From Candidatus Aerophobota bacterium (GTDB lineage Bacteria > Aerophobota > Aerophobia > Aerophobales > B3-G15): DNA of 9,996 bases. The notes under the pieces were generated by a model. It saw only the letters and a program-made list of their open reading frames with translations. It ran no database searches and was not told where the DNA came from. The stretch spans positions 1-9,996 of the forward strand of contig JACUUP010000049.1 in NCBI GenBank assembly GCA_014859225.1, given 5' to 3'. This document shows, one piece after another, positions 1 through 7,570 of this stretch (the first letter of the stretch is position 1; each line of letters opens with the position of its first letter). The position numbers and the translations under genes were made by a program.

Positions 1-659
1 TCTTTAAATTCTTCCTGATGGTGTTTTATAATCTTTCCCTCCACCATAAATATAACATCCTCGCCAATATTGGTGGAAAGGTCAGATATGCGCTCTAAGT
101 TACTTGAAATTCTTAGCAGGTGAAAAGAGCGCTCTATGGTGGATGCATCTGAGCTCATAAAAGTGATGAGCTCTCTTAAAATCTGGTCTCTCAATCCATC
201 CACAATATCATCCTGTTCACAAACACTCCTGGCTAAGGTTGCATCCTCATTAATGAAAGAATTTATACTATCCTTCAGCATCTCCATGGTAACCTTTGCC
301 ATGTTCGGTATATCAATTAAACGTTTTACCAGTGGTCTTTCTATTAAAAAAAGACCGCTTTCTGCAATATTTACTGCGTGGTCAGCCATTCTTTCAAGGT
401 CATTATTCATTTTTAAACCCATAAGTATAGTCCTTAAATTCCTTGCCCTGGGCTCGTATAGTGCAATTAAGTTCGTGCACAGCTCATCTAATTCCACCTC
501 TAAACTATTTGCTTTCGGCTCCTCTTTTTCTATAACATCATGGAGCATTTCTTTTTTTCGTTGCAAAAGTCCCTCTATACTGCTTTCAATCATATGCTCA
601 ACCAAAGCAGCATACCCTATTAGTTCTCTTTTAAGCCTGGTTATTTTTTCCTCTAACAT
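1..659 (-). CDS. phoU: PhoU, phosphate transport/signalling regulator (C-terminus cut by window edge)
   Basis: PhoU is a cytoplasmic helical protein that links the Pst transporter to the PhoR/PhoB-type sensor system and restrains phosphate uptake when phosphate is plentiful. The visible 219 residues form the usual two three-helix repeats. The first metal-binding signature is DLERMADHAVNIAE (D87, R90, D93, H94). The second is NLERISDLSTNIGED (R190, D193), where the common DHA is replaced by DLS, so the second metal site may be altered. The start ATG at 659 has a strong Shine-Dalgarno GGAGG at 668-664, which overlaps the pstB stop codon, so the two genes are tightly linked. Family members are about 215-240 residues, so only a few C-terminal codons should be missing. 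It is the last gene of the pst operon seen here. Identification is firm. Confidence 0.95.
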   Translation of the reverse strand, partial: MLEEKITRLKRELIGYAALVEHMIESSIEGLLQRKKEMLHDVIEKEEPKANSLEVELDELCTNLIALYEPRARNLRTILMGLKMNNDLERMADHAVNIAESGLFLIERPLVKRLIDIPNMAKVTMEMLKDSINSFINEDATLARSVCEQDDIVDGLRDQILRELITFMSSDASTIERSFHLLRISSNLERISDLSTNIGEDVIFMVEGKIIKHHQEEFK

Positions 660-667
660 GTTACCTC

Positions 668-1426
668 CTATCCAAATTTTCCTGTTAAATACTCCTCTGT
701 CCTTTTATCCTCAGGCACAGAGAAGATTTTTTCAGAAGTTCCAAACTCAACGAGTTCTCCCAGGTACAAAAAAGCTGTGAAATCGGAAACTCTTGCTGCC
801 TGAGCAATATTATGGGTAACTAAAATAATAGCAACATCCTTTTTTAGTTGGCTAATAAGCTCTTCAATGTGGGAAGTTGATTTTGGGTCTAAAGCAGAAG
901 TAGGCTCATCAAGCAAGATTATCTCTGGCTGCATTGCCAGTGCACGAGCTATGCAAAGTCTTTGCTGCTGACCACCAGATAAAAAAGTCCCCTTTCTATA
1001 AAGAAAATCCTTAACCTCATCCCAGAGTGCCGCTTTTTTCAAAGACTCCTCAACAATCCTATCCTGCTCATTTCTGTTTATCTTTATCCCATTTAATTTG
1101 TATCCAGCAATTACATTATCGTATATGTTCATAGTAGGAAAAGGGTTTGGTTTTTGAAAAACCATCCCTATTTTTCTTCTAACAATAATGGGGTTCATTG
1201 TATAAATATCTTTACCATCTAAAAAGACTCTACCAGAAACTTTTGCACCAGGCACAAGCTCATGCATCCTGTTGATACACCTGATAAGAGTTGTCTTTCC
1301 ACATCCTGAAGGTCCCATGATAGCAGTTACCCTTTTCCTGAGAATAGAAAGATTAACATCTTTTAATATCCGCTCCTCACTAAAATAAGCAGAGAGGTCC
1401 TCAATTTTTAAAACTGTACTTTCCAT
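668..1426 (-). CDS. pstB: PstB, phosphate ABC transporter ATP-binding protein
   Basis: This is the cytoplasmic ATPase that drives phosphate import through PstC and PstA. All ABC motifs are intact in its 252 residues: Walker [10 protein letters not shown] at 38-46, Q-loop Q91 within VFQKPNPFP, signature LSGGQQQRL at 149-157, Walker B IILLDEP with D173 and E174, D-loop SALD at 177-180, and switch histidine H205. The FQKPNPFP stretch and the C-terminal EEYLTGKFG are typical of PstB rather than other ABC ATPases. Length matches the family. The ATG start lies inside the pstA end (19-base overlap), with AAGAG just upstream as a weak ribosome site, which suggests translational coupling. phoU follows directly. 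Confidence 0.97.
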   Translation of the reverse strand: MESTVLKIEDLSAYFSEERILKDVNLSILRKRVTAIMGPSGCGKTTLIRCINRMHELVPGAKVSGRVFLDGKDIYTMNPIIVRRKIGMVFQKPNPFPTMNIYDNVIAGYKLNGIKINRNEQDRIVEESLKKAALWDEVKDFLYRKGTFLSGGQQQRLCIARALAMQPEIILLDEPTSALDPKSTSHIEELISQLKKDVAIILVTHNIAQAARVSDFTAFLYLGELVEFGTSEKIFSVPEDKRTEEYLTGKFG

Positions 1427-2256
1427 CTCTTAGTCACCAGTTTAGTAATAATATTCAGTATAAGAACAAATATTACCAGAACAAATGAAGCTCCCCAGGC
1501 TATAGAGTGCCATTCAGGATAGGGGCTTGTTGCATAGTTAAAGATTAAAAGGGGCAAAGCACTTATCGGTTTAAAAATATTGAAATTCATAAAAGGGCTA
1601 CCGAAGGCAGTAAAAAGAAGTGGTGCAGTTTCACCCGTAACCCTTGCCACGCTTAACAAAATCCCGGTAACAATTCCACTCATAGCTGCGGGTAGAATAA
1701 CTTTGAGAATTGTCCTGTGATAGGGAACTCCCAGGGCTAAAGAAGCCTCTTTTAGCTCAAAAGGAACAAGCTTTAAAGTTTCCTCTGTAGTTCTCACAAT
1801 CACCGGTAGCATCATAATACCAAGTGCCACTCCACCGGAAAGTGCGGAAAATGTCCCCATGGAAAGAACCACCCAGAGATAAGCAATTATGCCAATCACA
1901 ATAGATGGAATTCCCTGCAAAACTTCCACACAAAGTCGCGTTAGATAGGAAAGTCTACCCTTTCTATGCTCAGAAAGATAAATACCAGCTAAAATTCCCA
2001 GGGGAACAGCTAAGATGCAGGAGATAATTAGCAAAATGCCCGTGCCCACCAGAGCGTTGGATATCCCTCCTCCAGCCTCGCCAATATGCTTGGGAAGATG
2101 AGTTAGAAACTCCCAGTTGATACTCGTAATACCATTTTTAACTATATAAAAAAGAATAAAAAGTAGAGGAAGAATGGATACAAAAGATAAAAGTATTACA
2201 AAACCTTTGAATATTTTGTCCTTTAATATCCTCCAGGAAACGGTATCTTTTTGCAT
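1408..2256 (-). CDS. pstA: PstA, phosphate ABC transporter permease
   Basis: PstA is one of the two membrane subunits of the phosphate channel. The 282-residue protein has about six hydrophobic segments, beginning with one near 18-39. A cytoplasmic coupling loop near 165-189 ([13 protein letters not shown] onward) contacts Pst[12 protein letters not shown] carries R205 and E209, the charged pair conserved in Pst permeases. I place the start at ATG 2256: GGAG lies at 2267-2264, seven bases upstream, and the ATG falls one base after the pstC stop. An in-frame GTG at 2271 would add five residues but has a poorer ribosome site. Gene order (after pstC, before pstB) agrees with the call. Confidence 0.95.
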   Translation of the reverse strand: MQKDTVSWRILKDKIFKGFVILLSFVSILPLLFILFYIVKNGITSINWEFLTHLPKHIGEAGGGISNALVGTGILLIISCILAVPLGILAGIYLSEHRKGRLSYLTRLCVEVLQGIPSIVIGIIAYLWVVLSMGTFSALSGGVALGIMMLPVIVRTTEETLKLVPFELKEASLALGVPYHRTILKVILPAAMSGIVTGILLSVARVTGETAPLLFTAFGSPFMNFNIFKPISALPLLIFNYATSPYPEWHSIAWGASFVLVIFVLILNIITKLVTKRWKVQF

Positions 2257-2257
2257 A

Positions 2258-3154
2258 TCAGGACTCCACACTCATTTTTTTTACGATGTGTCTACCAATA
2301 ATATTAACAATCATAGTGACCACAAAAAGCAAAAGCCCTATCTGGACCAAAGAAGATAGGTGCAGATTCTCCATTGCTTCTGCAAACTCATTGGCAATAA
2401 CGCTGGCCATAGTATTTGCCGGACTGAAAATACTATCCGGTATAACATTGACATTACCGATTACCATAGTAACTGCCATAGTCTCCCCCAGGGCTCTTCC
2501 CAGCGCAAGAAGAATTCCGGCAAGAATTCCTGAACGCGCATAGGGAAGGATAACTTTTCTTATTACTTCAAATCTGGTTGCGCCTAAGGAAAAAGCTGCC
2601 TCCTTAAACTCAGAGGGAACAAGCTGAACGACTTCTCTTCCAATGGAGGCAGAATAGGGAATAATCATAATAAAAAGTATGAGGGAGGCTGTAAATATTC
2701 CTACGCCATAGGGCATAATACCCAATTTAATTTGCAAAGACCTTATAAGGGGAACCAAAACAAAAAGTCCCCAGAATCCATAAATGATAGAGGGGATTCC
2801 TGCTAAAATCTCTATGGCGCTTTTGAGAACAGAAGAAAATGTTCCTTCAGTAAAATATTCACCCAGGAATATAGAGATGGAAAGAGAAAAAGGTATGGAG
2901 ATTAAAAGAGCTAAAAAAGAGGTTAAAAGGGTGCCGACAAGAAAAGGAAGTGCCCCAAACAGGCCAAATACAGGGTCCCAGATTTTTCCAAAAAGAAAAC
3001 CAACTCCAAACTCATTAATTGAGGGAATGGAATGCACAAGGAGTGAGAGAAAAATAGCAAAGACAAGAACAACGAGAAAACAAGCTGAAAGATAAAGAAC
3101 TCCTTGAAAAAATAACTCTGACCTTCCAGCTTTACTTAGACTTTGAATTGACAC
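2258..3154 (-). CDS. pstC: PstC, phosphate ABC transporter permease
   Basis: This is the partner permease of PstA in the inner membrane. The 298 residues start with a hydrophobic segment at about 19-40, then a loop with FGKIWDPVFGLFGALPFLVGT, which is typical of PstC, and five further membrane segments. The coupling loop near 180-204 (VPSEFKEAAFSLGATRFE) and LGRALGETMAV (R220, E224) are clear family marks. The start is GTG at 3154, with AAAGG eight bases upstream; no ATG occurs in the N-terminal part. It is separated from pstS by 90 bases and is followed almost without a gap by pstA. The IPSIIYGFWGLF stretch also matches the PstC family. Confidence 0.95.
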   Translation of the reverse strand: MSIQSLSKAGRSELFFQGVLYLSACFLVVLVFAIFLSLLVHSIPSINEFGVGFLFGKIWDPVFGLFGALPFLVGTLLTSFLALLISIPFSLSISIFLGEYFTEGTFSSVLKSAIEILAGIPSIIYGFWGLFVLVPLIRSLQIKLGIMPYGVGIFTASLILFIMIIPYSASIGREVVQLVPSEFKEAAFSLGATRFEVIRKVILPYARSGILAGILLALGRALGETMAVTMVIGNVNVIPDSIFSPANTMASVIANEFAEAMENLHLSSLVQIGLLLFVVTMIVNIIGRHIVKKMSVES

Positions 3155-3244
3155 TTTTGTTACCTTTAATCTCGGTTAAAATTCGCTCTTTCATTTATCC
3201 AGTTTTTTATTTGAGGGCTCTGAAAAGTCTAATTGCATCCCTAT
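3155..3244 (-). other. pstS-pstC intergenic gap
   Basis: This 90-base gap sits inside the pst operon. I see only a weak pairing (AGGG with CCCT about 20 bases apart) and no U-run terminator or good promoter. A gap at this point is common in pst operons, where pstS is often expressed more highly than the permease genes, but nothing here proves processing or attenuation. Confidence 0.4.
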
Positions 3245-4291
3245 TTATTGCAACAAAGCTTTTCCATTATAGGTAACTGATTTGATGATTTCCTCTGCCT
3301 TTTTAACTGCACTTTCCGGAATTGGTGCGTAGTGCAGGGGCTCAGCAAACTTTTGTCCTTCATGTATCACCCACCACAGCAACCTGACAAGCTCTTCTGC
3401 TTTTTCCCTTGTCCGTCTTGCATAATTTTGCTCTTTATACAGTATTATCCAGGTGAAGCCGCTTATTGGGTAGCCGTATTCTGCTTCTGTGTTGCTAATA
3501 GAGGCTCGTGTGTGCTCCGGTAAATCTACATTAGCAGCAAGGCTCACTGATTCAATGGTAGGTTGTATAAAATTTCCCGACTTGTTTTCAACAAGAGCGA
3601 CCGGGAGGTTATTCTGCAGAGCATAAATTAACTCCACATAACCTATGGAACCTGGTATCTGTCTTATAAGACCGGTAACACCCGGATTTCCTTTGGCTCC
3701 AAGACCAACCGGCCAGTTAAGAGATGTACCAACTCCAACCTTCTGGTTCCACTCACCACTTACCTTTCCAAGGTAACTACTAAAGATGAATGTGGTGCCG
3801 CTACCATCTGAGCGGCGAGCCACAATGATATTCATATCAGGCAGTGCTACTTCCGGATTGACTGCCACAATTCTTTCATCGTTCCATTTTGTTATTTTAC
3901 CCAAAAAAATTCCCGCAATAAACTCGGGAGTAAACTTCAGCCCGGGATTTCCGGGTAAATTGTAGGTCAGAACAACTGCCCCAAGACAGGTAGGAACATA
4001 AAGTATGTAGTTATCCTCTGTTTTAACCTCCTCATCACTCATCAAGGCATCGGTCCCTCCAAAATCAACCGTTTTGTTCAAGAGCTGTCTTGTCCCACCA
4101 CCTGAGCCTATAGCCTGATAATTAACCTTAACACCAAACTCCTGATGGTAGATACCAAATACTTTTGAATAAAAAGGGTAAGGAAATGTTGCCCCCGCCC
4201 CGATAAGCTCTATATCCTTTGCCATACCAGGAGATAGCACAAAACTTATGATGAGTGCCCCTGAAATTAAAAAACCAGAAATCTTTGGCAT
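3245..4291 (-). CDS. pstS: PstS, periplasmic/extracytoplasmic phosphate-binding protein
   Basis: This is the high-affinity phosphate receptor of the Pst system. The 348 residues begin with a signal peptide, about 1-24, with a hydrophobic core at 7-19 and likely cleavage after GMA. There is no lipobox cysteine, so the protein is probably soluble in a periplasm. Phosphate-contact motifs are present: GAGATFPYP at 31-39, IGSGGGTRQ at 61-69, GGTDALMSDE with D81, and RSDGSGTT at 160-167, which matches the Arg-x-Asp-Gly-Ser-Gly-Thr anion site of E. coli PstS. The start is ATG 4291 with AAAGGAGAG upstream at good spacing. It opens the pst operon and lies 92 bases after ftsQ. Length is normal for the family. 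Confidence 0.96.
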   Translation of the reverse strand: MPKISGFLISGALIISFVLSPGMAKDIELIGAGATFPYPFYSKVFGIYHQEFGVKVNYQAIGSGGGTRQLLNKTVDFGGTDALMSDEEVKTEDNYILYVPTCLGAVVLTYNLPGNPGLKFTPEFIAGIFLGKITKWNDERIVAVNPEVALPDMNIIVARRSDGSGTTFIFSSYLGKVSGEWNQKVGVGTSLNWPVGLGAKGNPGVTGLIRQIPGSIGYVELIYALQNNLPVALVENKSGNFIQPTIESVSLAANVDLPEHTRASISNTEAEYGYPISGFTWIILYKEQNYARRTREKAEELVRLLWWVIHEGQKFAEPLHYAPIPESAVKKAEEIIKSVTYNGKALLQ

Positions 4292-4326
4292 GACTTTCTC
4301 TCCTTTGACAAATTGGTAGTGTTAAT

Positions 4327-4352
4327 CTCTTCCCTCTCCTCCTGGGGAAGAG
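4327..4352. repeat. REP-like palindrome between ftsQ and pstS
   Basis: A perfect 8-base inverted repeat, CTCTTCCC at 4327-4334 and GGGAAGAG at 4345-4352, closes a 10-base loop. On the minus strand the loop contains AGGAGG. No U-run follows on either strand, so it is not a standard terminator. Its sequence and the neighbouring CCCTTATC recall the widespread purine/pyrimidine-skewed REP-type elements seen in intergenic gaps; that likeness is from memory. It may act as an RNA-stabilising or attenuating hairpin between the cell-wall and phosphate genes. Confidence 0.6.
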
Positions 4353-4383
4353 GATAAGGGGTATTCGTTCTCTTTTTTCTTTC

Positions 4384-5103
4384 TTATTTAGACACAACAA
4401 TTTGCTCCTCAAATCTCAAATCAACTTGATTAAATTTCTCACCTCTTTTTTTGGCATCTTCCAGGACATCAGGAAGGTAAGAGAGATAGTGATAATTGGG
4501 TGAGGTGCCCAGAATAACCTGGATATCTTTCTCCAGAATAAGGACAATCCCCTCATTTCCTTTATTAATGGTTATTTTTTCCACTCTCAAATCCAGAGCC
4601 TGAGAAAAATTTAAAGCCTTTAAGGCTTTTAACAAAAAATTTTTTTCTTTGAATGGATCAACTCCAGTAACCCGGGTAAGGCTATTTAATTTCTCCACCT
4701 CTCCTAAGACAACACCCTCCTCATCTACCTCCCAGATTTTTTCTTCTTTTTTCACATAAACATAAGGTGCTCTTTCCTCAATTTCAATTACCAGAGTAGA
4801 CGGTAGCTTTCGTCTGATTATTACTTTTCTTACCATTATTAGCTCATACTGAATCTTTTTAGATATCCCGGCAAGATTTAATTTAAATATAGAAATCTTG
4901 GGGGAAATAGAACTGCTCTGCAGGATGTCTGAGTAGGATAACCTGTTTAAACCTTTTATCTGAATATCTTTTACATAAAAGTAAGGAAGGGTTACTGTAA
5001 AATAAATGATAAAGATGGCTACTCCTGCTATTGCAGCAAGTAAAATTAAAAAATTCCGCTTACTCTTTTTTTCAAAAGACTTATAAAATTTTGTTGTCCT
5101 CAC
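4384..5103 (-). CDS. ftsQ: FtsQ/DivIB family cell-division protein
   Basis: FtsQ is a bitopic membrane protein of the divisome that bridges early and late division proteins through its extracytoplasmic domain. The 239 residues show a short basic cytoplasmic tail (1-17), one membrane helix (about 18-39), then a POTRA domain starting FYVKDIQIKGLNRLSYSDIL (about 42-112). The beta domain that follows contains IEERAPYVYV, EVDEEGVVLGE and a C-terminal strand region up to the end. The start is GTG 5103, 23 bases after ddl ends, with only a weak ribosome site (GGATAA); no better in-frame start exists nearby. The order murB-ddl-ftsQ strongly supports the call, because sequence conservation in this family is low. 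ftsA and ftsZ do not follow. Confidence 0.88.
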   Translation of the reverse strand: MRTTKFYKSFEKKSKRNFLILLAAIAGVAIFIIYFTVTLPYFYVKDIQIKGLNRLSYSDILQSSSISPKISIFKLNLAGISKKIQYELIMVRKVIIRRKLPSTLVIEIEERAPYVYVKKEEKIWEVDEEGVVLGEVEKLNSLTRVTGVDPFKEKNFLLKALKALNFSQALDLRVEKITINKGNEGIVLILEKDIQVILGTSPNYHYLSYLPDVLEDAKKRGEKFNQVDLRFEEQIVVSK

Positions 5104-5126
5104 TTATCCATAGGGAAAAACTATAC

Positions 5127-6047
5127 TTAAAAACTTTCATCTTTTCTTTTCAGAGCCTGTTTAACTATCTTATCCATCAGTTGAGGAAATTCAATTCCTT
5201 CTGCTTTTGCCGCTCGGGGAAGCAAGCTTCCAGCAGTCAAACCAGGTATTGTATTTACCTCCAGCATATAAACCTCACCCTCTCTCCATATCATGTCCAC
5301 CCTGGCAAAATCTCTACATCCTAAACTATTGTAAGCTTTAAGTGCAGTATTTTGAATCTTTATGTAATCAGCCTCTGAAAAGTTAGCTGGAACAACATAC
5401 TCACACATCCCCTGGGTGTATTTGGTGTGATAATCGTAAAGTTCTCCCCTGGGAATAATTTCAATAACAGGAAGAGCTCTTGGTTCAGGGTCATCAATAA
5501 CACCAACAGTTATTTCCCTGCCCTGTATATACTCCTCAACTATAACATACTCCCTATCGTATTTAAAGGCTTGCTTAATAGCATACTCTAATTCTGCCCT
5601 CTCTTTGACCAGACTAACCCCAAGCGTAGAGCCACTACGAGCAGGTTTTACTATTAAAGGCAAAGAGAGTTTAAGAGAAAAGGGAAAGGACTTTACTATT
5701 TGATACTCAGGCTGTTTGAGATTTTCAAGTTTCCAGATTTTCCGACAAAAAGACTTATCCATACCAAGCGCACTTGCCAGAACACCAGAGCCAGTGTAGG
5801 CTACACCTATAAGCTCAAACCACCCCTGAACTGTTCCATCCTCTCCTCCCGGTCCATGAAGAGCAATAAAGACAACATCAGCCTTTTTCTCTCCAAGGGA
5901 GAAAAGACTTTCGCTATTCTTAAAATCTATACTAAATACAAAGTATCCAGCTTTTTTAAGAGCCTCCTCCACGTTCTCGCCACTTTTTAGAGAAATATCT
6001 CTTTCGGCAGAGATACCCCCCTTCAATACACATACCCTTACATCCAT
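5127..6047 (-). CDS. ddl: D-alanine--D-alanine ligase
   Basis: Ddl is a cytoplasmic ATP-grasp enzyme that joins two D-alanines for the peptidoglycan stem peptide. The 306 residues carry the whole active site: GGISAERDIS with E15, HGPGGEDGT at 64-72, YTGSGVLASALGMDK at 84-98, ATP-binding lysine K134 in KPARSGSTLG, and EEYIQGREITVGV. The omega-loop YDYHTKY (204-210) has the tyrosine pattern of true D-Ala-D-Ala ligases rather than D-lactate-adding VanA types. D251, E263 and N265 bind magnesium. ATG 6047 lies seven bases after the murB stop. I see no clear Shine-Dalgarno, so translation may depend on murB. Length is normal. Confidence 0.96.
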   Translation of the reverse strand: MDVRVCVLKGGISAERDISLKSGENVEEALKKAGYFVFSIDFKNSESLFSLGEKKADVVFIALHGPGGEDGTVQGWFELIGVAYTGSGVLASALGMDKSFCRKIWKLENLKQPEYQIVKSFPFSLKLSLPLIVKPARSGSTLGVSLVKERAELEYAIKQAFKYDREYVIVEEYIQGREITVGVIDDPEPRALPVIEIIPRGELYDYHTKYTQGMCEYVVPANFSEADYIKIQNTALKAYNSLGCRDFARVDMIWREGEVYMLEVNTIPGLTAGSLLPRAAKAEGIEFPQLMDKIVKQALKRKDESF

Positions 6048-6054
6048 AGTTAAC

Positions 6055-6951
6055 TTAAATTATCTCAACTTCCGGCTCTAAGTTTATATTAAACCTTTCC
6101 TTCACTCGTTCCTTAACTTTTTCTATTAATTGGATTATATCCTTTGCTTTAGCATTTCCTTTGTTGATTATGAAATTTCCATGTTGAAACGATACCTGAG
6201 CATCGCCAACTCTCATTCCTAAACAACCTGCATTTTGAATTAAATAACCAGCAGAATAAAATTGCGGGTTCTTGAATACACACCCTGCTGAGGGAAAAGA
6301 AAGAGGCTGGGTTTGCATTTTTTTATTGGTAACGTCTTTAACCCTTGAAATTATTTTTTCCCTGTTATCAGGAAAAAGTTGAACTTTTACCTCGGTAAGA
6401 ATCAAATTCTTATTCTCTAAAAATATACTGCTTCTATAGCCAAATTTCACCTCACCCGGGTTCAAAATGAAATCTTCATTATTAGCACTGATAACTTTTA
6501 CCCATATTGTTCTATCAGATAGACTCTCACCAAAAGCACCAGCATTTCTAACCACAGCTCCACCCACGGTCCCGGGAATACCTGCCAAAAATTCCAGACC
6601 ACCCAGTTCTCTTTCAGTTACAAAATCAATTAAGGCAGGTAAATCAGCTCCTGCTCCAGCAATAATTTCGTCTCCCTCCTCTTTAATCTCTTGGAATTCT
6701 CCACCTAACTTAATCACCATCCCTCTAAATCCTTCATCACGAATAAGCAGCTTACTTCCATTGCCAATCACAATAAAAGGAATTTTATCCTGACTGCAAA
6801 AACTAATTACACTGCGCAAATCATCAACATTGTGAGGAACAACAAAAATATCAGCTGCCCCGCCTATCTTAAAAGAGGTTAACTCCCGCATAGACTGGTC
6901 CTTAACAACTCTCCCTTTAACCTTCAGCCTCCTCTGCTCCATAAGTTGCAT
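6055..6951 (-). CDS. murB: UDP-N-acetylenolpyruvoylglucosamine reductase (MurB, type II-like, Cys in the Ser position)
   Basis: MurB is an FAD enzyme that uses NADPH to reduce UDP-GlcNAc-enolpyruvate to UDP-MurNAc. In 298 residues it has the FAD-binding region with SFKIGG, GNGSKLL (63-69) and GIPGTVGGAV (124-133), and the substrate/catalytic region with FGYRSS (Y172, R173). It ends with the PEVEII tail, whose E294 matches the catalytic glutamate. The proton-donor position reads PSAGCVFKNP, with C224 where E. coli has serine. It lacks the extra C-terminal fold insert of type I enzymes. I choose ATG 6951 because AAGGGG lies seven bases upstream; a TTG two codons earlier would sit too close to that site. 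It heads murB-ddl-ftsQ; no murC is adjacent. Confidence 0.96.
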   Translation of the reverse strand: MQLMEQRRLKVKGRVVKDQSMRELTSFKIGGAADIFVVPHNVDDLRSVISFCSQDKIPFIVIGNGSKLLIRDEGFRGMVIKLGGEFQEIKEEGDEIIAGAGADLPALIDFVTERELGGLEFLAGIPGTVGGAVVRNAGAFGESLSDRTIWVKVISANNEDFILNPGEVKFGYRSSIFLENKNLILTEVKVQLFPDNREKIISRVKDVTNKKMQTQPLSFPSAGCVFKNPQFYSAGYLIQNAGCLGMRVGDAQVSFQHGNFIINKGNAKAKDIIQLIEKVKERVKERFNINLEPEVEII

Positions 6952-6985
6952 AGACAATCCCCTTTTTGTAAATTAGCGTTGCTTA

Positions 6986-7013
6986 ATTGTAACTTAACTG
7001 TAAAAGTAGTCAA
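6986..7013 (-). promoter_or_regulatory. Promoter for murB-ddl-ftsQ
   Basis: On the minus strand, TTGACT (7013-7008) and TACAAT (6991-6986) are separated by 16 bases, each matching the sigma-70 consensus at 5 of 6 positions. Transcription would start near 6979, leaving a leader of about 28 bases that contains the AAGGGG ribosome site of murB. It is back to back with the promoter for the small zinc-ribbon gene. Confidence 0.7.
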
Positions 7014-7035
7014 GTCAAAGTTCATACATCAGATA

Positions 7036-7064
7036 TTGACATCCAAGATTACAATACGTAAAAT
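7036..7064 (+). promoter_or_regulatory. Promoter for the small zinc-ribbon gene
   Basis: A perfect TTGACA (7036-7041) and TAAAAT (7059-7064, 5 of 6) are spaced by exactly 17 bases. The predicted start near 7071 leaves about 20 bases before the ATG at 7092, including the ribosome site AAGGGGG at 7077-7083. This is the best promoter match in the window and implies strong constitutive expression. Confidence 0.8.
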
Positions 7065-7091
7065 GTAAGAAGTAAGAAGGGGGTATAGAAA

Positions 7092-7406
7092 ATGAAAGAT
7101 ATACAAACCTCACTTATCTGTAGCCATTGCTTAAAAGAGGCACCGGTAAAAATAACATATCTGGGAAATTCAATGGTTAAAGTCACCTGTAAAAGTTGTG
7201 GTTATACCATTAAAATCTCCCCCACGCCTTCATCCTGTATTTCTTCGGTTAAATGGGAACACAGATTGCTTACCAAACCTATCAGATTAGCATTAGAGAT
7301 GAAAACAGATTCTCTCCATTTCATATCCACTTTCCCTTTGCGAGTTATAACCAAACCTCTTCGGATTGTGCGGGAATTAGAAAAGGCACTTTTAAAGGTA
7401 GGATAG
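7092..7406 (+). CDS. Small zinc-ribbon protein with a duplicated TKP motif
   Basis: The 104-residue protein has an N-terminal zinc ribbon with two CxxC knuckles (C10-C13 and C33-C36, the second in CKSCGYTIKIS). This fold usually binds nucleic acid or protein. A basic linker follows, then a helical tail with two copies of one motif: LLTKPIRLALEM (59-70) and VITKPLRIVREL (85-96). It resembles short clostridial proteins annotated as 'bh protein', but I have only memory for that and no function is known to me. The gene is convincing: strong promoter, AAGGGGG eight bases before ATG, and a Cys pattern that would not persist by chance. The stop codon lies within a palindrome at 7398-7424, so the last residues may be altered by that insertion. 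It is convergent with the NYN gene. Confidence 0.82.
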   Translation: MKDIQTSLICSHCLKEAPVKITYLGNSMVKVTCKSCGYTIKISPTPSSCISSVKWEHRLLTKPIRLALEMKTDSLHFISTFPLRVITKPLRIVRELEKALLKVG

Positions 7407-7424
7407 GCGTCTCGCCTGTCCTAC
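7398..7424. repeat. REP-like palindrome overlapping the zinc-ribbon stop codon
   Basis: Twelve base pairs (one G-T) close a three-base loop: GTAGGATAGGCG at 7398-7409 pairs with CGCCTGTCCTAC at 7413-7424. The TAG stop of the upstream gene (7404-7406) is inside the left arm. No U-run follows, so an intrinsic terminator is unlikely, but the hairpin would protect the 3' end of the mRNA. GTAGG...CGCCTGTCC palindromes of this kind occur as dispersed repeats in other bacteria (recollection, not tested). Confidence 0.75.
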
Positions 7425-7570
7425 GGTATTCACTCAATTTAGCAAAGGAAAACACCAATTTCACTTTTGATACTTTCCTGTAGAATCAAGAATTTAATAG
7501 AAAGCCAGGGCCTGCCTTCAAAGACATATAAAACCTTGCTCCAAAAAATAAGCTTTTCGGAAATTCCTCG
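7425..7570. other. Convergent intergenic gap, nothing recognised
   Basis: Between the zinc-ribbon gene and the NYN gene, both ending here, I find no gene. On the minus strand after the NYN stop there is a weak stem (CCGAAAA with TTTTTTGG near 7543-7562) ending in a T-run, which could be a poor terminator. The remainder is AT-rich with several stop codons in each frame. Confidence 0.4.

Noticed and set aside
136-780. Plus-strand open frame of 214 codons opposite phoU and the pstB end
   Set aside because: It is the antisense shadow of phoU, which has clear motifs and a strong ribosome site; the plus-strand product is Ser/Phe-rich with no family features.
2784-3095. Plus-strand frame of 103 codons opposite pstC
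   Set aside because: Basic, low-complexity product antisense to an intact permease gene; no ribosome site or family match.
3155-3244. Possible insertion-sequence end in the pstS-pstC gap (GGGCTCTGAAAAGTC on the plus strand)
   Set aside because: It recalled transposon termini, but there is no second end, target duplication or transposase in the window.
4292-4326. Pho box upstream of pstS
   Set aside because: A single TTAACA-like hexamer is present on the minus strand, but there are no repeated copies at the spacing expected for a PhoB or PhoP site.
4128-4412. Minus-strand frame of 94 codons across the ftsQ-pstS gap
   Set aside because: It overlaps the start of pstS in another frame and the end of ftsQ, its product is Arg/Lys-rich, and the AGGAGG in the palindrome loop has no start codon at usable distance.
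7253-7483. Plus-strand frame running through the palindrome, ending in FTFDTFL
   Set aside because: It overlaps the zinc-ribbon gene in another frame and lacks its own ribosome site; slight likeness of the end to DnaA sequence is too short to mean anything.
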